Positions 52,863 to 57,387 of a DNA stretch of 57,387 bases are shown in pieces; position 1 is the first letter of the stretch, and each line of letters begins with the position of its first letter. The DNA lies in assembly GCA_964574705.1 (NCBI GenBank), contig CAZNOO010000011.1, forward strand, positions 1-57,387, written 5' to 3'. Source of the DNA: JAHIVB01 sp964574705. Lineage in GTDB: Bacteria; Bacillota_I; Bacilli_A; Izemoplasmatales; Hujiaoplasmataceae. A program made the position numbers and the translations under genes. The notes beneath the pieces were generated by a model. It was not told the DNA's origin. It searched no databases and saw nothing but the letters and a program-made list of their open reading frames with translations.

Positions 52863-52891
52863 AGTTTATCACAATGGCACAAGCATTTCAA
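52863..52891 (-). promoter_or_regulatory. promoter of the LysR gene
   Basis: TTGAAA (52886-52891), 17-bp spacer, TAAACT (52863-52868) with TGA before it. The -35 abuts the LysR box, which would allow autoregulation. Confidence 0.55.
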
Positions 52892-52910
52892 CTATAAGTA
52901 ATAATTATAG
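52892..52910. promoter_or_regulatory. LysR-type recognition box (ATAA-N7-TTAT)
   Basis: CTATAA, seven bases, TTATAG: a perfect dyad with the T-N11-A form. Its centre (52901) is about 64 bases upstream of the predicted start of the plus-strand operon, the usual place for a LysR recognition site. ATAA-N7-TTAT is also the dyad described for the citrate-responsive CcpC in Bacillus. Confidence 0.6.
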
Positions 52911-52925
52911 AACACTAAAATCTAG

Positions 52926-52938
52926 ATATTGTAAATAT
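52926..52938. promoter_or_regulatory. possible second LysR contact site
   Basis: ATATT-GTA-AATAT, a short palindrome over the -35 of the plus-strand promoter. It fits the activation site of a LysR promoter but is AT-rich and could be chance. Confidence 0.3.
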
Positions 52939-52958
52939 ACCCTCAAACATGGTATATT
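52929..52958 (+). promoter_or_regulatory. promoter of the hydrolase-mae-esterase operon
   Basis: TTGTAA (52929-52934), 18-bp spacer, TATATT (52953-52958), preceded by TGG (extended -10). ATGGTA and TACCAT flank the -10 and start region as an additional inverted repeat (about 52949-52977). Confidence 0.55.
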
Positions 52959-52996
52959 GAACCTATCTTACCATAGATTATATTTAGGAGAAACTT

Positions 52997-54907
52997 ATGA
53001 AAAAGAACTTTAATCTAACTTTTTTCAAGTCTTTGAAGCAAAAAGCCTCCCGTTGGACAAAAGAAGCCGTGTTTTTCACATTATCGCTATGTTTGATTTT
53101 GACAGGTGCAATTGTTTCATCCTTATATTTAACTGATTTTGGAAAAATTGACGTCATGGAAATTACAATTCCGACTCAAAATGGTCAATGGGTTGTCGCA
53201 GACCTGTACAAACCAGTAACTGCTACGAAAGACAATCCGGCCCCCGTAGTGGTTGTTTCTCCTGGATTTCAAAGATCCAAAGAGACTCAAACGAATATGG
53301 CTTTGGAACTCGCAAGACGTGGAATTGTAGTCATTGACATTGATCCATACGCTCAAGGTGATTCGTCTTCCTCATTTTCTACTCAATCAGCAACAACCGA
53401 GGGTTACGGAGTCATTCCAATGGTTGAATATATTTATTCTACTCCAAATTTAAACTATATTGATAAGACTAAAATTGGGGCTGCGGGTCACTCAGCTGGC
53501 GGGAATGCAGCGATTAGAGCTGCGGCATACTTTGGGACCGAAGTCATGGACGGTGTTGTTGAATCATCAAAATTATCCGCAATCTATGTATCGGGATACG
53601 TTTTAACAATGACAGACTCAGTACTTTCATCCGTACGTTCCAGTATCGGAATGTCATATGCATTCTACGATGAGGGTGCTTACCGAAACGAAAATGCATT
53701 AAGTGATATCTATTTAGACGCAGATATGAGTGTCGCACCCGAGGCAATTCGAATGGTAAACTCCGGTTTGGCATTGAACGAACAGTCATTGATTACTTCT
53801 GTAGAAATTGATAAAATTTATGGTACCCCCTATAACAATACAATGAGAATTGTACACAACGAAATCACACTTCATTCATTTCAACCATACGACAAAACCT
53901 CCACAGCAAATATCATGAATTACTTTGAATTGGTTTTCGATATGAATTTCACCATTTCTGCGACCAATCAAACGTATATGGTCAAAGAGTTTTTTCAAGG
54001 TATGATGCTTGTGGGTGCAATGCTTTTCATCTTCGGATTTGGTGGCTTACTATTGAAAACAAAGTACTTTAAAACCCTTGTTCGTCCACTTCCGGATAAA
54101 CTTCCGAAACCGAATACAAAAGGCAAATTGGTATTTTGGTCTCTGTTTATATTCAGTGCACTAGTCGCATGTTTTATTTTTGTTCCTATGGCAAGAACGG
54201 CGCAAGTTTGGTTCAGCGATGCTCAAAACGGCATGCAGACATGGTTTTTCCCCGAAAGGATGACCAATGCAGTATTATTATGGGCAGTTTTTAATGGCAC
54301 GCTAGGAATCATAATTTTCTTCATTTCTTATTTTTTGAAGAAAAATAGAGACAAATCCAGTTTGTCTCCGTTAAAAATTACATTTAAGGAACTCGCGAAA
54401 ACATTGTTGTTTGCACTAACGGTATTTGCTGCATTCTACATCATTGATTATACTGTCTACCATCTGCTTCATGTAGATTTTAGGTACACCTTTATAGCAG
54501 CTCGACCACTTAACAACACAAATATGTTATTGCTCGGTCTCATGTATATGCCTTTATTTTTCATATTCTATCTATCCAATTCCATCAGAGTCAACATGAC
54601 GATGAGATATGCTCATTGGTCCGAAAGAAAGAGCAATATCATCGCCGCTTTGTCAAATAGTGTTGGACTCCTTTTGATTGTTGCGATACAATATGGGGTA
54701 TACATCGCAACCAAAACAGTTTATTGGACAGATGAATGGCTATATATCAACATCATGTTTGGTTTGATACCAATGATGTTCATTCTACCCTTCTACAATC
54801 GTTATTTCTTTAATCGGACCGGATCGGTTTACGCAGGTGCCATGGTCACCTGTATGATATTTATTATGATGACGTTAACGAATAGCGTCGCATATATTCC
54901 AGTTTGA
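52997..54907 (+). CDS. membrane-anchored alpha/beta hydrolase with C-terminal membrane domain
   Basis: A 636-residue protein. One N-terminal membrane helix (about 24-46) is followed by an alpha/beta-hydrolase domain (about 55-310) resembling dienelactone hydrolases/PET-hydrolase-like esterases: nucleophile elbow GHSAGG (S166), oxyanion-side VVSPGF, and a His near LHSFQPYD. Residues about 335-636 hold about eight membrane helices. The hydrolase domain should face outside. I do not know this exact combination. GGAG precedes the ATG; heads the three-gene operon. Confidence 0.8.
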   Translation: MKKNFNLTFFKSLKQKASRWTKEAVFFTLSLCLILTGAIVSSLYLTDFGKIDVMEITIPTQNGQWVVADLYKPVTATKDNPAPVVVVSPGFQRSKETQTNMALELARRGIVVIDIDPYAQGDSSSSFSTQSATTEGYGVIPMVEYIYSTPNLNYIDKTKIGAAGHSAGGNAAIRAAAYFGTEVMDGVVESSKLSAIYVSGYVLTMTDSVLSSVRSSIGMSYAFYDEGAYRNENALSDIYLDADMSVAPEAIRMVNSGLALNEQSLITSVEIDKIYGTPYNNTMRIVHNEITLHSFQPYDKTSTANIMNYFELVFDMNFTISATNQTYMVKEFFQGMMLVGAMLFIFGFGGLLLKTKYFKTLVRPLPDKLPKPNTKGKLVFWSLFIFSALVACFIFVPMARTAQVWFSDAQNGMQTWFFPERMTNAVLLWAVFNGTLGIIIFFISYFLKKNRDKSSLSPLKITFKELAKTLLFALTVFAAFYIIDYTVYHLLHVDFRYTFIAARPLNNTNMLLLGLMYMPLFFIFYLSNSIRVNMTMRYAHWSERKSNIIAALSNSVGLLLIVAIQYGVYIATKTVYWTDEWLYINIMFGLIPMMFILPFYNRYFFNRTGSVYAGAMVTCMIFIMMTLTNSVAYIPV

Positions 54908-54922
54908 TAGCGAGGTATAAAA

Positions 54923-56095
54923 ATGGACTACAAAGCAGAATCAATTAAATTACATAGAGAACTTAAAGGTAAAATAGAAGTTGTACCTCGAGTAAGTGTA
55001 AGCAATGCTCAAGAACTTTCAATTGCATACACGCCTGGCGTTGCAGAACCCTGCATGGAAATTCACAGAGATGTCAATTTAAGTTATGTATATACTAGGC
55101 GACAAAATCTTGTTGCTGTCATCACAGACGGCACGGCAGTTTTGGGACTAGGAGATATCGGACCAGAAGCAGGAATGCCTGTGATGGAAGGAAAATGCGT
55201 CCTGTTTAAGACGTTTGGAGACGTTGATGCTTTCCCGTTATGCCTTAGAACCAAAGATACAGATGAAATTGTGAGAACCATTTCATTATTAGCTGGAAGT
55301 TTCGGTGGAATCAATTTAGAGGACATTTCTGCCCCGCGTTGTTTTGAAATCGAAAAAAAACTCAAAGAAATTTGTGACATTCCTGTTTTTCATGATGATC
55401 AACACGGAACTGCAATTATCGTGAGTGCAGCACTTTTCAATGCACTGAAGTTGACAAAAAAGAAAATTGGGGAAATTAAAGTTGTAATCAACGGTGCAGG
55501 TGCTGCAGGATTGGCTATTGCTGATTTTTTACTTAATTTTGGTGTCAAAAACATGATTGTTTGCGACAGAGACGGAATTATTTGCGAAGGAAACGAAAAA
55601 TTGTCACCGGTTCATAAAATGATATCAAAAAGAACTAATTTTGATCACCTCGAAGGCTCCCTCGCGGTTGCTATGAGAGGTTCAGACGTATTCATTGGGG
55701 TTTCGGGGCCGAATTGCGTTACAAAGGAAATGATTTCATCAATGAATTCGAAATCAATTGTCTTCCCACTTGCAAATCCAGTTCCTGAAATTTCTAAGTC
55801 TGATGCTGAAAAAGCAGGTGCTTATATCATAGGTACTGGAAGTTCACAAGAACCAAATCAAATTAACAATGTCTTGGCATTCCCCGGAATCTTTAAAGGC
55901 GCACTCAGTGTGCGTGCCAGTGACATCAATTTTGAAATGATGAAAGCTGCGTCTCTTGCTCTCGCTAAATATATCCCTCAAGAAGAACTAAGACTTGATT
56001 ATATCATCCCTTACGCTTTTGATAAATCTGTTCATAAAGCTGTATCGGAAGCCGTGAAACAAGCCGCAATCGATTCGGGAGTTGCTCGAATATAA
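54923..56095 (+). CDS. malic enzyme (NAD(P)-dependent malate dehydrogenase, decarboxylating)
   Basis: A 390-residue short-form malic enzyme: SIAYTPGVAEPC, VITDGTAVLGLGDIGPEAGMP, the metal/substrate segment HDDQHGTAIIV, Rossmann NGAGAAGLAIADFL and FPGIFKGALSVRA. Converts malate to pyruvate and CO2 with NAD(P)H formation. Second gene of the operon, 15 bp after the membrane hydrolase and 12 bp before the esterase. A regulator of LysR type is divergent. Confidence 0.95.
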   Translation: MDYKAESIKLHRELKGKIEVVPRVSVSNAQELSIAYTPGVAEPCMEIHRDVNLSYVYTRRQNLVAVITDGTAVLGLGDIGPEAGMPVMEGKCVLFKTFGDVDAFPLCLRTKDTDEIVRTISLLAGSFGGINLEDISAPRCFEIEKKLKEICDIPVFHDDQHGTAIIVSAALFNALKLTKKKIGEIKVVINGAGAAGLAIADFLLNFGVKNMIVCDRDGIICEGNEKLSPVHKMISKRTNFDHLEGSLAVAMRGSDVFIGVSGPNCVTKEMISSMNSKSIVFPLANPVPEISKSDAEKAGAYIIGTGSSQEPNQINNVLAFPGIFKGALSVRASDINFEMMKAASLALAKYIPQEELRLDYIIPYAFDKSVHKAVSEAVKQAAIDSGVARI

Positions 56096-56107
56096 AGGAC
56101 TGGTGTT

Positions 56108-57307
56108 ATGAATTATAAACATTTGGGGTTGCTACTTCTCTTTGTAGCTTTAACTTTTTCAATCACGGCTTGTCAAGAGACGCCTAGTTTTACCACTTCT
56201 ACAACCGAAGAATCTATAACAAGTGAAATACTTACGGTCTCTGAATTGAGTTTAGATACACTCCAAAATCCAGAATATGTGCGATGGATTGGAAGAACTT
56301 ACTACGACCATTCCACAAACTACATGAACTTTTACAATACCGGCACAGGATTTGCGATTCGTTTTGTTGGAACAGAATTAAAAATAAATATTTCCTGTAC
56401 AAATTCGGACAGTTCGTATCGAAGACCTTATTTTACGGTATCCGTTGACGATGAAACCGCTCCAAACGGAAGCATTGTATCATTACATGACCCGGTTTCA
56501 GAAGTCACTCTAGTATCGGGTTTAGAGTATGGACCACACACACTGACATTTATGAAAAGAAGCGAGCCGATTGATTCTGAAACCGCAATCAATCAAATTA
56601 CAACAGACGGTTATTTTACATCTCCAACTGAAGCTTCTTCATTTAAGGTATTAATTGTGGGTGGATCAGGAATCTCAGGTCATGGAAACCTTGGAAGTCA
56701 AGGTCAAACTCGCACCACTGCCAATTCTGACGGAATGCAAGCATTCGGATTTCTTGCCGCAGCTTCATTCAACGCCGATACACAATTTATATCCGCAAGC
56801 GGATGGGGGCTTAAGTGGGGATACAATGATTCCAATCGAAATGGGACTATCAATATTCGGACCGCTTTCGATAAAGTAGGAATCGGTGACGATGAGGAAC
56901 TCATTGACATCAATTACGATCCTCAACTATTTATTCCCGATTTCATCATTGTCAATATCGGAGGAAATGATTTTACTTCCTATGTGTTAAATCAAACCGG
57001 CGCAGAACTCACCCAAGCCAAAGCAGAATTTAGAGATGCCGTGACAGAATTTGTTTCTACAATGCATCAGTTGTATCCAAACACAATGATTTTATGGACA
57101 CATACAGGGTCACAGAATGGCGCAGAGGCAGAAACGGCCATCGGCGATTTGGACTCAAAGCATAACTATACAAGAATCGTCATCATTAGACAGGTAGGCG
57201 AAGGGGATGACCCCATTGGTGCGGATAATCATGCAAGCTTGGTAACTCATCAAAAGAATGCAGAAATATTAATCCAAGTGATGAATGATATTTTAAACAA
57301 TAGATAA
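56108..57307 (+). CDS. SGNH/GDSL-hydrolase lipoprotein, CE2-like esterase
   Basis: A 399-residue lipoprotein: signal peptide with lipobox ITAC (Cys22), a beta-sandwich domain (about 55-165, VRWIGRTYYD and GTGFAIRFVGTELKI) as in CE2 acetyl-xylan esterases, then an SGNH domain. Nucleophile Ser187 in VGGSGISGHG (Gly for the usual Asp of GDS), block III NIGGNDF, and the terminal catalytic pair in GADNHAS. Likely deacetylates polysaccharides at the cell surface. Last gene of the operon. Confidence 0.85.
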   Translation: MNYKHLGLLLLFVALTFSITACQETPSFTTSTTEESITSEILTVSELSLDTLQNPEYVRWIGRTYYDHSTNYMNFYNTGTGFAIRFVGTELKINISCTNSDSSYRRPYFTVSVDDETAPNGSIVSLHDPVSEVTLVSGLEYGPHTLTFMKRSEPIDSETAINQITTDGYFTSPTEASSFKVLIVGGSGISGHGNLGSQGQTRTTANSDGMQAFGFLAAASFNADTQFISASGWGLKWGYNDSNRNGTINIRTAFDKVGIGDDEELIDINYDPQLFIPDFIIVNIGGNDFTSYVLNQTGAELTQAKAEFRDAVTEFVSTMHQLYPNTMILWTHTGSQNGAEAETAIGDLDSKHNYTRIVIIRQVGEGDDPIGADNHASLVTHQKNAEILIQVMNDILNNR

Positions 57308-57326
57308 CTACCACAAATATAGAAAT

Positions 57327-57353
57327 AAAGCACCTATCGAGGTGCTTTTTTTA
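57327..57353 (+). terminator. terminator of the hydrolase-mae-esterase operon
   Basis: AAAGCACCT (57327-57335) pairs with AGGTGCTTT (57340-57348), loop ATCG, then T5. Confidence 0.85.
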
Positions 57354-57387
57354 TTAAATTTATACCATTGATAACGTTTTCTTCACT

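Noticed and set aside
1..57387. tRNA, rRNA, insertion sequences, prophage genes, CRISPR arrays
   Set aside because: None recognised on either strand by eye; gaps between genes are short and hold promoters, terminators and palindromes. A covariance search for RNAs could still find a small one.

Overview
The window looks like a chromosomal segment of a low-GC, Gram-positive-lineage bacterium, most plausibly a free-living relative of the Mollicutes (Izemoplasmatales/Acholeplasmatales-like) or a nearby Bacillota lineage. Housekeeping blocks keep Bacillus-type order (cysS-mrnC-rlmB-sigma factor-rpmG-secE-nusG; tmk-holB-ricT-trmN6-rsmI-...-metG; ecfA1-ecfA2-ecfT-truA; rplM-rpsI). TGA is used as a stop (for example at the ends of the MnhE- and MnhB-like genes), so this is not a code-4 mycoplasma. 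The surface proteins seen are lipoproteins, with no LPXTG-type anchor. The lineage is an inference from gene content, not from a marker tree.

Layout. 1-4.6 kb (minus strand): cysS to nusG operon with an unusually long SecE. 4.7-8.0 kb: cold-shock protein, RmuC, cardiolipin synthase and a 36-residue membrane peptide. 8.1-11.7 kb: a heterodimeric ABC exporter pair. 11.7-12.25 kb: a divergent regulatory region with an extended -10 promoter, a perfect palindrome over it, and a structured leader of about 280 nt containing a terminator-like hairpin. 12.25-23.04 kb (plus strand): a 13-gene operon for an Mbx-type, complex-I-related, ion-translocating oxidoreductase. 23.2-29.9 kb: single genes (two membrane proteins, NADH oxidase/CoA-disulfide reductase, RDD protein, XRE-membrane regulator, pirin, MFS carrier). 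30.0-38.5 kb: rplM-rpsI and a tmk-to-yitT operon. 38.5-40.1 kb: a metal ABC transporter without a binding protein. 40.2-41.1 kb: an XRE regulator plus a four-repeat protein. 41.2-44.7 kb: ECF transporter energising module and a TruA with an extra N-terminal domain. 44.8-46.6 kb: serine hydrolase and CBS protein. 46.7-51.8 kb: two related GLUG/InlB-repeat surface lipoproteins. 51.9-57.3 kb: a LysR regulator divergent from an operon of exported alpha/beta hydrolase, malic enzyme and SGNH lipoprotein esterase.

The main candidate system is the 12.25-23.04 kb operon. It is collinear with archaeal Mbx/MBS (A B C D E/F G H H' M J K L N), but E and F are fused, and the NuoI-like N subunit is fused to a complete GltD/NfnB-like flavoprotein. 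The large subunit has lost both [NiFe] CxxC motifs: each has become CxxE. It also appears to lack the quinone-site Tyr of complex I. The GltD-like domain lacks the Arg pair expected to bind the NADPH 2'-phosphate and has a Glu there. The reading I favour is a membrane-bound ferredoxin:NAD(H) oxidoreductase coupled to Na+/H+ transport, functionally parallel to Rnf but built from Mbx parts. Catalysis, cofactor preference and ion are inferences from motifs.

No tRNA, rRNA, CRISPR array, insertion sequence or phage gene was recognised.
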